Shown here: piece by piece, positions 1 to 5,486 of the stretch
Position numbering within the stretch: the first letter of the stretch is position 1
How the letters are laid out: the number at the start of each line of letters is the position of its first letter
DNA from: Acidobacteriota bacterium
GTDB lineage: Bacteria; Acidobacteriota; Aminicenantia; Aminicenantales; Saccharicenantaceae
Length of the DNA: 5,486 nt
Assembly: GCA_003476685.1 (NCBI GenBank)
Contig: DMVN01000120.1
Location: 1 to 5,486 of the forward strand
Reading direction: 5' to 3'
Translations under genes and position numbers: made by a program
Notes under the pieces: generated by a model
What the model was told of the DNA's origin: nothing
Seen by the model: the letters and a program-made list of their open reading frames with translations, nothing else
The model's database searches: none

Positions 1-1367
1 CCCAGCTGACCATGAGAACCTTCCACGTGGGCGGCATTGCCATGCGCGGCGCGGAAAAATCGGCTCTGGAAGCCAAGAACGACGGCCTCATTAAGTTCAA
101 CAACTTGAACTGGGTCAGAGACAGACAGGGCAGCCTGGTGGTGGTCAACCGGAACGCCAGCATTGCCATCCTGGACCACCGCGGCCGGGAAATTGAGCAT
201 TACCAGGTTCCCTACGGAGCCAAGGTCCTGCTGAATGATGGCGAGCCGGTCAAGGCCCGGCAGGAATTTGCTGAGTGGGATCCTTTCAGCACTTTCATCC
301 TGACCGAAGAAAGCGGCCAGGTCAGGTTCAAGGACCTGGAAGCCGGTATCAGTATGGAAGAAGTCCGTGATGATTTTACCGGCCTGATTACCCTGGTGGT
401 CATGGAGCCCAAGGATGAAAAGCTCCAGCCGATGATTGAGATTGTCGACCCCAAGCTGAAAGATGATAAGGGCGAGCCGGTGGTTAAGAAGCGGTATTTC
501 CTGCCCAAGGGGGCCAACCTGGAAGTCAAGGATGGCGAGGAAGTCTTTGCCGGTGATATTCTGGCCAAGATTCCGCGGGAAGTGGCCAGGACCAAGGACA
601 TTACCGGTGGTCTGCCCAGGGCTGAAGAACTCTTCGAGGCCCGCCGGCCAAAGAATCCGGCAATTATTTCTGAAATAGACGGTGTGGTCCAGGTGGGCGA
701 CTTGATCCGCGGCCACCGCCGGGTGATAGTCAAAAATGAGAGGGGAGGCGCTAAGGAATATCTAATTCCTAAAAGTGCCCATTTGCTGGTTTCAGAAGGA
801 GAAAAGATTAAGGCTGGTACCCCCCTGATGGACGGACCGGTCAATCCCCATGACATCCTCAAGGTCCTGGGCGAGAAAGAGCTGGCTGAGTATCTGTTGA
901 GGGAAGTCCAGGAAGTCTACCGCCTGCAGGGTGTGACCATCAACGACAAGCACATAGAAATTATCATCAGGCAGATGCTGCGCTGGGTTAAAATCGAGGA
1001 AGTGGGCGACACCGAGTTCCTGGTGGATGAGCAGGTGGATAAGTTCAAGTTCCAGGAAGAGAATGAAAAAATCCTGAAGAAGGGCGGGAAACCGGCCAAG
1101 GCCCGTCCGTTATTGCTGGGGATAACCAAGAGTGCCCTCAGCACCGACAGCTTTATCGCGGCTGCTTCCTTCCAGGAAACAACCCGGGTTCTGACCGAGG
1201 CTGCCCTCTATGGCAAGGTGGATTATCTGAGGAAGATCAAGGAAAACGTTATCATGGGCCGGCTGATACCGGCCGGGACCGGTTTCAGGTATTACCGCAA
1301 CGTTATCCTCAAAGAAGAACTGCCGGAAAAGGAAGAAAAAGAAGCAGAAATCCAGGCCCAGAATTAG
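1..1367 (+). CDS. rpoC: DNA-directed RNA polymerase subunit beta', C-terminal part (5' partial)
   Basis: This is the catalytic large subunit of RNA polymerase. The reading frame is open from base 3 (Gln-Leu-Thr before the Met at 12), so the gene begins upstream and the Met at 12 is internal; 454 residues are visible. Counting from that Met, residues 1-5 (MRTFH) are the trigger-loop N-terminal helix, matching E. coli M932, R933 and H936, which contact the incoming NTP. Residues of about 12-190 form the SI3 insertion of sandwich-barrel-hybrid type, with landmarks VPYGA, AEWDPF and YFLPKGA. The trigger loop and rim then resume with DITGGLPR (196-203) and LFEARRPK. Other conserved family blocks are [44 protein letters not shown] and GRLIPAGTG. 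The protein ends in a Glu/Lys-rich tail. Insertion length and order match the E. coli protein closely. The gene ends with TAG, 279 bases before rpsL. Identification is secure. Confidence 0.98.
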   Translation, partial: QLTMRTFHVGGIAMRGAEKSALEAKNDGLIKFNNLNWVRDRQGSLVVVNRNASIAILDHRGREIEHYQVPYGAKVLLNDGEPVKARQEFAEWDPFSTFILTEESGQVRFKDLEAGISMEEVRDDFTGLITLVVMEPKDEKLQPMIEIVDPKLKDDKGEPVVKKRYFLPKGANLEVKDGEEVFAGDILAKIPREVARTKDITGGLPRAEELFEARRPKNPAIISEIDGVVQVGDLIRGHRRVIVKNERGGAKEYLIPKSAHLLVSEGEKIKAGTPLMDGPVNPHDILKVLGEKELAEYLLREVQEVYRLQGVTINDKHIEIIIRQMLRWVKIEEVGDTEFLVDEQVDKFKFQEENEKILKKGGKPAKARPLLLGITKSALSTDSFIAAASFQETTRVLTEAALYGKVDYLRKIKENVIMGRLIPAGTGFRYYRNVILKEELPEKEEKEAEIQAQN

Positions 1368-1390
1368 CCCTGGTCGGGCCCTGGCCTGGT

Positions 1391-1437
1391 CGTGACTGGC
1401 GCCCCGCGGACCGAGCTTAAGGCCAAGGCCGGTCACG
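1391..1437 (+). other. Hairpin 1 in the rpoC-rpsL spacer
   Basis: Bases 1391-1400 (CGTGACTGGC) pair with 1428-1437 (GCCGGTCACG) as a ten-pair stem with one G-U pair in RNA, around a 27-base GC-rich loop. It lies 23 bases after the rpoC stop. No U-tract follows, so it is not a standard intrinsic terminator. It may protect the rpoC mRNA 3' end or help pausing; that role is inference. Confidence 0.5.
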
Positions 1438-1450
1438 GGTATCCTGGATG

Positions 1451-1467
1451 GCCCCCGGTCAGGGGGC
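1451..1467 (+). other. Hairpin 2 in the rpoC-rpsL spacer
   Basis: GCCCCC (1451-1456) and GGGGGC (1462-1467) form a perfect all-GC six-pair stem with the five-base loop GGTCA. It is followed by AAAA rather than a T-run, so it lacks the U-tract of an intrinsic terminator. It is the middle one of three consecutive hairpins. Confidence 0.55.
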
Positions 1468-1478
1468 AAAAGGCCCGT

Positions 1479-1509
1479 CAGCCAGCCGGTTCTTGACCGG
1501 TGCTGGCTG
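1479..1509 (+). other. Hairpin 3 in the rpoC-rpsL spacer
   Basis: CAGCCAGC (1479-1486) plus CGGT (1487-1490) pair with ACCG (1496-1499) plus GCTGGCTG (1502-1509). This gives a twelve-pair stem with a two-base bulge and the loop TCTTG. It is the strongest hairpin in the spacer. An A-tract (1513-1521) follows on the + strand. On the - strand the T-run lies before the stem rather than after it, so this is not an intrinsic terminator in either direction. Confidence 0.6.
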
Positions 1510-1520
1510 GTGTAAAAAAA

Positions 1521-1566
1521 AGCAAAATAGCCTGTTATTTTCTTGACAAGAGAGGCTGTTTTTGCT
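1521..1566 (+). terminator. Possible rpoC terminator / inverted repeat over the rpsL promoter
   Basis: The arms 1521-1533 (AGCAAAATAGCCT) and 1553-1566 (AGGCTGTTTTTGCT) are complementary except for a T against GT internal loop. The stem AGCCT/AGGCT followed by GTTTTTGCT, with an A-rich run before it, has the layout of a Rho-independent terminator. The loop is 19 bases with a possible CTTG/CAAG inner pairing. The GC stem is only five pairs, so terminator strength is uncertain. The same DNA contains the rpsL -35 box in its loop and the extended -10 TG in its right arm, so it could instead be an operator. Confidence 0.45.
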
Positions 1567-1571
1567 ATTCT
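1543..1571 (+). promoter_or_regulatory. Sigma70-type extended -10 promoter for rpsL-rpsG-fusA-tuf
   Basis: The -35 box is TTGACA (1543-1548), a perfect consensus. After exactly 17 bases comes TATTCT (1566-1571), which matches four of six consensus bases including the key T-A and final T. TG at 1563-1564 gives an extended -10 element. The expected transcription start is near A1578, leaving a leader of about 69 bases before the rpsL start. It is the only convincing promoter I find in the window. It probably gives the translation genes expression independent of rpoBC. Confidence 0.8.
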
Positions 1572-1577
1572 TCAAGC

Positions 1578-1646
1578 ATATTTCTCGGGAAATTCATCCT
1601 GGGAAGAGAATATAAATATTTTTCTATTTATAGAGGAGATTTATAA
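1578..1646 (+). promoter_or_regulatory. rpsL leader with AU-only hairpin and ribosome binding site
   Basis: The leader is AT-rich. TTCTC (1582-1586) can pair with GAGAA (1606-1610), with a small GGGA/TCCT hairpin inside. TATAAATA (1611-1618) and TATTTATA (1625-1632) form a perfect eight-pair stem with no GC pair. The Shine-Dalgarno sequence GAGGAG (1633-1638) follows immediately, eight bases before the GTG start, and this fixes the rpsL start. ATTTATA occurs on both sides of the Shine-Dalgarno sequence (1626-1632 and 1639-1645). The upstream TATAAAT could therefore pair with either copy, leaving the site free or placing it in a loop. Confidence 0.6.
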
Positions 1647-2039
1647 GTGCCAACTGTCAACCAACTGGTACGAAAGGGCAGGACGCCTAAGAAGTACAAG
1701 AGTAAAGCTCCGGCTCTTGAATCCTGTCCGCAGAAAAGAGGAGTCTGTGTGCGCGTTTTTACCACCACGCCCAAGAAGCCTAACTCGGCTCTGAGAAAAG
1801 TGGCCAGGGTCAGGTTGACCAACAACGTGGAGGTGACCGCTTACATCCCGGGTATCGGACATAACCTGCAAGAGCACTCGATTGTCCTGATCAGGGGTGG
1901 AAGAGTTAAGGACCTGCCCGGTGTCAGGTACCACATCATCCGCGGTACCCTTGATGCTGAGGGAGTGCAGAATAGATTCCAGGGCCGTTCCAGGTACGGG
2001 GCCAAGAAGCCCAAGGAGAAAAAGGTTCCAGGCAAGTAA
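1647..2039 (+). CDS. rpsL: 30S ribosomal protein S12
   Basis: S12 lies at the decoding centre of the 30S subunit and takes part in tRNA selection. The 130-residue product matches the family along its whole length: [11 protein letters not shown] at the N-terminus, [11 protein letters not shown] (27-37), [10 protein letters not shown] (42-51), GHNLQEHS (71-78) and [14 protein letters not shown] (83-96). The start is GTG at 1647, supported by GAGGAG eight bases upstream and by the conserved N-terminus beginning right after it. Lys43, Lys44, Lys88 and Pro91 (Met counted as 1) are the usual residues where streptomycin-resistance changes arise, so the allele looks streptomycin-sensitive by this criterion. 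Asp89 is the position that carries beta-methylthio modification in E. coli. The lysine-rich C-terminal tail is about six residues longer than in E. coli (124 residues). It is the first gene after the strong promoter, and rpsG follows after 20 bases. Confidence 0.98.
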   Translation: MPTVNQLVRKGRTPKKYKSKAPALESCPQKRGVCVRVFTTTPKKPNSALRKVARVRLTNNVEVTAYIPGIGHNLQEHSIVLIRGGRVKDLPGVRYHIIRGTLDAEGVQNRFQGRSRYGAKKPKEKKVPGK

Positions 2040-2059
2040 GCTGAGCGAGGAGAGACGAG

Positions 2060-2530
2060 ATGCCGAGACGTGGAATTATCAGAAAGCGCAAGCCGCAACC
2101 GGACCCCCTCTATAATTCGACCCTGGTCGGGAAATTGATAAATCTGGTTCTGAAAAAAGGAAAGAAGAGCGTGGCTGAAGACATAGTCTACGGCACGCTG
2201 GAGATCCTGAAAAACCGGACCAAAGAGGACCCGCTCAAGGTTCTGGAGAAGGCCATCGACAATGTCAGGCCGCTTCTGGAAACCAAGTCCAGGAGGGTGG
2301 GCGGAGCCACCTACCAGGTGCCGGTGGAAGTTCCGGAACAGAGGTCAATTTCTCTGGGAATGCGCTGGTTGGTTAAATTCGCTAAAGACCGCAGTGGTAA
2401 GAGCATGCAGGAAAAGCTGGCGGCAGAAATTCTGGATGCCCTGGCCAACAAGGGCGGAGCGGTTAAGAAGAGAGAAGATACCCATAAGATGGCTGAAGCC
2501 AACCGGGCTTTCGCACATTATAAATGGTAA
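2060..2530 (+). CDS. rpsG: 30S ribosomal protein S7
   Basis: S7 is a primary binder of the 16S rRNA 3' domain. It organises the head of the 30S subunit and lines the E site. The product is 156 residues, the usual length for many bacteria. It shows the family start [10 protein letters not shown], the [14 protein letters not shown] block (15-28), [10 protein letters not shown], the [14 protein letters not shown] beta-hairpin region (78-91), and the C-terminal [15 protein letters not shown]. The ATG at 2060 is preceded by GAGGAG (2047-2052) at seven bases. The gap from rpsL is only 20 bases, so the longer structured S7 autoregulatory site known between rpsL and rpsG in E. coli has no room here. 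Feedback control, if present, must use another site. fusA follows after a 64-base AU-rich gap. Confidence 0.98.
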   Translation: MPRRGIIRKRKPQPDPLYNSTLVGKLINLVLKKGKKSVAEDIVYGTLEILKNRTKEDPLKVLEKAIDNVRPLLETKSRRVGGATYQVPVEVPEQRSISLGMRWLVKFAKDRSGKSMQEKLAAEILDALANKGGAVKKREDTHKMAEANRAFAHYKW

Positions 2531-2594
2531 AAATTAAAACCACAGCCAAGCTGGTAAATTTATTATTTTTTTCGATATATGGAGAAAAAATTTC
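2531..2594 (+). other. AU-rich rpsG-fusA gap with fusA ribosome binding site
   Basis: This 64-base gap is much richer in A and T than the flanking genes. It contains a short CAGC-CAA-GCTG hairpin (2543-2553) followed by a T-rich run ending in seven T's (2567-2572 region). GGAG (2581-2584) lies ten bases before the fusA ATG and is the likely ribosome binding site. The hairpin has only four to five pairs, so at most it is a weak attenuator. I find no -35 box suitably placed for a fusA promoter. Confidence 0.4.
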
Positions 2595-4697
2595 ATGCGG
2601 TCGTGCCCGATCGAACGAGTCAGGAACATTGGCTTCATGGCTCATATCGATGCGGGGAAGACTACAACCACAGAGCGAATTCTTTATTTCACCGGCATTA
2701 CCTATAAGATGGGTGAGGTCGATGAGGGCACGGCTGTCATGGACTGGATGGTCCAGGAACAGGAACGTGGCATTACCATAACCGCGGCCGCTACCACCTG
2801 TTACTGGAAAGACCACCGGATAAACATAATCGACACCCCGGGACACGTCGATTTTACCGCCGAGGTAGAGCGGTCGTTAAGAGTCCTGGACGGGGCCATT
2901 ATTATTCTCTGCGCGGTCGGGGGTGTGGAGTCCCAGTCGGAAACGGTCTGGCGACAGGCCGATAAGTACCGGGTTCCCAGGATTATATATGTGAACAAAA
3001 TGGACAGATTAGGTGCTGACCCAGTGAGAGCAGTGGACGAGGTGCGGACTCGTCTGGGAGCCAGACCTCTGCCCATTCAGATTCCGATCGGGGTCGAGGA
3101 TAAATTCACCGGGATTATCGACCTGGTGGAAAAGCAGGAGATAGTCTGGAAAAATGACCTGCTGGGCACCGATTTTGAGAAGCGGCCGGTTTCTGACTCT
3201 TACCGGGAAGAAGTGGAAGCCAGAAGAAGAGAGATGCTGGAGGTTTTGAGCGAGGTCGATGACGAGTTGATGAAAAAGTACCTGGAGGATGAAGAGATCT
3301 CGCCCGCGGAGATCAAGAAAGCCATCAGAAAAGGCACGGTCGAGTTAAAATTCCACCCGGTGTTGTTCGGAGCCTCATTCCGGAACAGGGGTGTTCACCC
3401 GCTGCTTGATGCCATCATTGATTATCTGCCTTCGCCTGTGGATATTCCGCCAGTTAAAGGTTACCATCCCCGGACCAATCAGGAGGAAATCAGGCAGGCT
3501 TCCGATAGCGAGCATTTCTGCGCTCTGGTTTTCAAAATAATGACCGACCCCTTCCTGGGCAACCTGGCTTACTTCCGGGTTTACTCGGGCAAGCTCAAGG
3601 TCGGGACCTCAGTTTATAATGCCACCAAAGACCAGGAAGAAAGAGTGGCCAGGCTGCTGGAAATGCATGCCAACAAGCGGAAAGAAATCAGTGAGGTCTA
3701 TGCCGGCGATATCGCTGCTTTTGGCGGGATGAAGACCCTGTCTACTGGCGATACCCTGTGCCTCAAGAGCCGGCCGATCCTGCTGGAACCGCCAACCTTC
3801 CCCGAGCCGGTGGTATCAGCCACCATCGAGCCCAGGACCAAGGCTGACCACCAGAAGCTTTTCAGCTCTCTGGAAAAATTGATGTCTGAGGACCCGACTT
3901 TCAAGGTGGTCCAGGACCCGATGACCGGCCAGACTCTGGTCCGGGGCATGGGCGAGCTGCACCTGGAAATCATGATGGACCGGCTGGTCAGAGAATTCGG
4001 AGTGCAGGCCAGGCTGGGTCGCCCCCAGGTAGCTTACAAAGAGACCGTGACCCAGGAAGCCGGGGGAGAGGGCAAGTTTATCCGCCAGCTGGGCGACAAG
4101 GGTCAGTATGGACACTGCGTGATTAAGGTCGAACCTCTGCCGAGGGGGCAGGGTTTTGAGTTCATCAATAAACTTAAATCCGGAGTCATTCCGGCAGAAT
4201 TTGTGGCCGAGATTGAAAAAGGAATTAGAGAGGCCATGGAAGCCGGTCTGGTAGCCGGCTATCCGGTCACCGATGTTAAGGTGACCCTGGTTGATAGCAG
4301 CTACCATAATGTCGATTCAGTGGCCATCGCCTATAAAATTGCCGCAGCGCTGGCTTTCAAGGAGGCCGGGCAGAAAGCTGCTCCGGTGCTCCTGGAGCCC
4401 ATCATGAAACTGGAAATAGTAACCCCGGACGAATATGTCGGTGGTCTGGTTGGCGACATCAACGCCAGAAGGGGTCGGATTGAAGCCATGGAACTCAAGG
4501 GCAGCTCCAGGGTGATCAGGGCTTTTGTCCCCCTGTCGGAGATGTTCGGATATGCCACCGTCCTGAGGACCATTACTCAGGGCCGCAGTTCCTTCTCCCT
4601 GGAATTCCATAAGTACGACCAGACTCCGCCTGAGGTCCAGGAAGAAATAATCGCCAGAATCGAGGGAAGAATTCCCTTCACTGAAGCCAGGAGGTAA
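2595..4697 (+). CDS. fusA: Elongation factor G (EF-G), ribosomal translocase
   Basis: EF-G is the GTPase that moves tRNAs and mRNA through the ribosome and helps recycle it. The product is 700 residues (E. coli has 704) with all five domains. In the G domain are the P-loop AHIDAGKTT (16-24), switch I RGITI (58-62), DTPGH (80-84, His84 catalytic) and NKMD (134-137). The G5 segment reads GASF (259-262), where most EF-Gs have GSAF. A G' insertion spans roughly 160-255. Domain II has the [16 protein letters not shown] block. Domain III has GMGELHLEI (451-459). Domain IV has QYGH (504-507) and the tip His571 in SYHNVDS, matching E. coli His583. Domain V has LLEPIM and [10 protein letters not shown]. 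The start at 2595 gives the standard ERVRNIG N-terminus. The last codons carry the tuf ribosome binding site, so the two genes are probably translationally coupled. Codon use (CTG, ACC, GCC) agrees with rpoC and rpsL-rpsG. Confidence 0.98.
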   Translation: MRSCPIERVRNIGFMAHIDAGKTTTTERILYFTGITYKMGEVDEGTAVMDWMVQEQERGITITAAATTCYWKDHRINIIDTPGHVDFTAEVERSLRVLDGAIIILCAVGGVESQSETVWRQADKYRVPRIIYVNKMDRLGADPVRAVDEVRTRLGARPLPIQIPIGVEDKFTGIIDLVEKQEIVWKNDLLGTDFEKRPVSDSYREEVEARRREMLEVLSEVDDELMKKYLEDEEISPAEIKKAIRKGTVELKFHPVLFGASFRNRGVHPLLDAIIDYLPSPVDIPPVKGYHPRTNQEEIRQASDSEHFCALVFKIMTDPFLGNLAYFRVYSGKLKVGTSVYNATKDQEERVARLLEMHANKRKEISEVYAGDIAAFGGMKTLSTGDTLCLKSRPILLEPPTFPEPVVSATIEPRTKADHQKLFSSLEKLMSEDPTFKVVQDPMTGQTLVRGMGELHLEIMMDRLVREFGVQARLGRPQVAYKETVTQEAGGEGKFIRQLGDKGQYGHCVIKVEPLPRGQGFEFINKLKSGVIPAEFVAEIEKGIREAMEAGLVAGYPVTDVKVTLVDSSYHNVDSVAIAYKIAAALAFKEAGQKAAPVLLEPIMKLEIVTPDEYVGGLVGDINARRGRIEAMELKGSSRVIRAFVPLSEMFGYATVLRTITQGRSSFSLEFHKYDQTPPEVQEEIIARIEGRIPFTEARR
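4689..4694 (+). promoter_or_regulatory. tuf ribosome binding site inside the fusA 3' end
   Basis: AGGAGG forms the two final Arg codons of fusA, just before its TAA stop, and lies eight bases before the tuf ATG at 4703. This is a perfect Shine-Dalgarno core with ideal spacing. It supports ATG 4703 as the start and suggests coupling of tuf translation to termination of fusA translation. Confidence 0.85.
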
Positions 4698-4702
4698 AAG
4701 AG

Positions 4703-5486
4703 ATGGCCAAGGAAAAATTTGCGAGGACGAAGCCGCACGTTAACATAGGGACGATCGGGCACATTGACCACGGGAAGACGACGTTGACGGCGGCGATCAC
4801 CAAGGTTTTATCGACCAAGGGGTTGGCGCAGTACAAGCCATACGATGAGGTGGCCAAGGCTGATGCCAAGATGTTCCGGCGGGATGCGACCAAGATTTTG
4901 ACGGTGGCTTTGTCGCACGTGGAGTACGAGTCGGACAAGCGGCACTACGCGCACATTGACTGTCCGGGGCACGTTGATTACATCAAGAACATGATCAGCG
5001 GGGCGGCCCAGATGGACGGGTCGATACTGGTGGTAGCGGCTGATGACGGGCCGATGCCGCAGACACGGGAGCACATTTTGTTGGCTCGGCAGGTGGATGT
5101 GCCGGCGATAGTGGTGTTTATCAACAAGGTGGACCTGGTGGATGACCCGGAGATTCTGGATTTGGTGGAGCTGGAGGTCAGGGAGCTTTTGAGCAAGTAT
5201 GAATTTCCAGGTGACAAGACGCCGGTGATACGTGGCAGTGCGACCAAGGCTCTGGCTGATCCTGAGGGAGAGGGTGGCAAGCCGATCTGGGAGTTGATGA
5301 AGGCGCTGGATGATTTTATTCCGGAGCCGGTGCGGGAGATAGACAAGCCATTTTTGATGAGTATAGAGGATGTGTTTTCGATAACCGGACGCGGGACGGT
5401 TGTGACCGGAAGGGTAGAGAGAGGGATAGTCAAGGTAGGAGATGAGGTAGAGATAGTAGGCTTTGGTGAGACGAAGAAGACGGTGG
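4703..5486 (+). CDS. tuf: Elongation factor Tu (EF-Tu), 3' partial, with atypical switch I
   Basis: EF-Tu carries aminoacyl-tRNA to the ribosomal A site as a GTP complex. 261 residues are visible of roughly 400, covering the G domain and the start of domain 2; the frame is open at the window edge. The start [20 protein letters not shown] is typical. Motifs are the P-loop GHIDHGKT (19-26), DCPGH (86-90, His90 matching catalytic His84 of E. coli), NKVD (141-144) and GSAT (178-181, usually GSAL). Domain 2 begins near 215 with [28 protein letters not shown]. Switch I is unusual: between Tyr47 and His72 it is about five residues longer than in E. coli and lacks RGITI. The segment reads [17 protein letters not shown] (59-75), with Thr67 the likely Mg-coordinating Thr. 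Val91 replaces the usual Ala after PGH. Codon use differs sharply from fusA (ACG, GCG, TTG, GGG). I read this as a real EF-Tu of a variant lineage, possibly transferred or converted. Confidence 0.95.
   Translation, partial: MAKEKFARTKPHVNIGTIGHIDHGKTTLTAAITKVLSTKGLAQYKPYDEVAKADAKMFRRDATKILTVALSHVEYESDKRHYAHIDCPGHVDYIKNMISGAAQMDGSILVVAADDGPMPQTREHILLARQVDVPAIVVFINKVDLVDDPEILDLVELEVRELLSKYEFPGDKTPVIRGSATKALADPEGEGGKPIWELMKALDDFIPEPVREIDKPFLMSIEDVFSITGRGTVVTGRVERGIVKVGDEVEIVGFGETKKTV

Noticed and set aside
212..862. A 216-residue open frame on the - strand inside rpoC
   Set aside because: It lies wholly antisense to strongly conserved rpoC sequence, and its Ser/Arg/Pro-rich product resembles no family. 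It is a shadow of GC-rich coding.
1369..1392. Direct repeat CCTGGTCG (1369-1376 and 1385-1392) as an attachment or regulatory site
   Set aside because: Eight bases repeated in GC-rich sequence is easily chance, and no mobile element or promoter is adjacent.
1110..1469. A 119-residue - strand frame over the rpoC end and spacer
   Set aside because: Most of it is antisense to conserved rpoC, and the rest is translated hairpin sequence. No motif is visible.
1479..1521. Hairpin 3 plus the A-run as a - strand terminator
   Set aside because: Read on the - strand the T-run comes before the stem rather than after it, and there is no - strand gene for it to end.
1543..1794. An open frame of 83 residues crossing the rpsL promoter and start
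   Set aside because: It would begin in the -35 box with a TTG codon and run out of frame through rpsL. There is no ribosome binding site and no family similarity.
2543..2572. Intrinsic terminator between rpsG and fusA
   Set aside because: The CAGC/GCTG stem has only four to five pairs and the T-run is interrupted and offset from the stem. A full stop here would isolate fusA, for which I find no promoter.
2553..2581. A separate fusA promoter using TATATG near 2576 as a -10 box
   Set aside because: The position 17 bases upstream has no resemblance to TTGACA, and AT-rich sequence gives such -10 matches by chance.
3816..4307. A 163-residue open frame on the - strand inside fusA
   Set aside because: It is antisense to conserved EF-G domains III-IV, has no recognisable motif, and I see no ribosome binding site supporting it.
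4978..5433. A 151-residue open frame on the - strand inside tuf
   Set aside because: It is antisense to conserved EF-Tu, with low-complexity Ser/Thr/Ile composition caused by the tuf codon pattern.

Overview
This window is a piece of bacterial housekeeping chromosome. It holds the 3' end of rpoC, then the str gene cluster rpsL-rpsG-fusA, then the 5' two thirds of tuf, all on the + strand. I see no mobile element, CRISPR array, tRNA or rRNA, and no new multi-gene system. The odd features lie in the rpoC-rpsL spacer and in tuf.

Organism: a bacterium of moderately high GC. RpoC carries a large insertion (SI3, about 180 residues) in the trigger loop, as in Proteobacteria, Acidobacteriota and other Gram-negative-type phyla; Bacillota and Actinomycetota lack it. 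EF-Tu has a long, non-canonical switch I that resembles, from memory, sequences of Planctomycetota and some candidate phyla near Acidobacteriota. A lineage such as Acidobacteriota/Aminicenantes is a tentative guess only.

Layout: rpoC (to 1367) covers the trigger loop, SI3 and the conserved C-terminus. The 279-base spacer 1368-1646 holds three consecutive GC-rich hairpins, then an inverted repeat that could serve as the rpoC terminator. The arms of that repeat enclose the -35 box of an excellent sigma70-type extended -10 promoter for rpsL. A leader of about 69 bases follows, with an AU-only hairpin abutting the ribosome binding site. rpsL starts with GTG and rpsG follows after 20 bases. An AU-rich gap of 64 bases precedes fusA. 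tuf starts 5 bases after the fusA stop, with its Shine-Dalgarno sequence inside the last fusA codons, and runs off the window.

Together the genes encode the catalytic RNA polymerase subunit, two proteins of the 30S subunit (decoding centre and head), the translocase EF-G, and the aminoacyl-tRNA carrier EF-Tu. The rpsL promoter probably lets the translation genes be expressed independently of rpoBC.

The most notable anomaly is tuf. Its codon use changes abruptly at the fusA/tuf border (ACG, GCG, TTG, GGG instead of ACC, GCC, CTG), and its switch I lacks the near-universal RGITI motif. The neighbouring EF-G keeps that motif.
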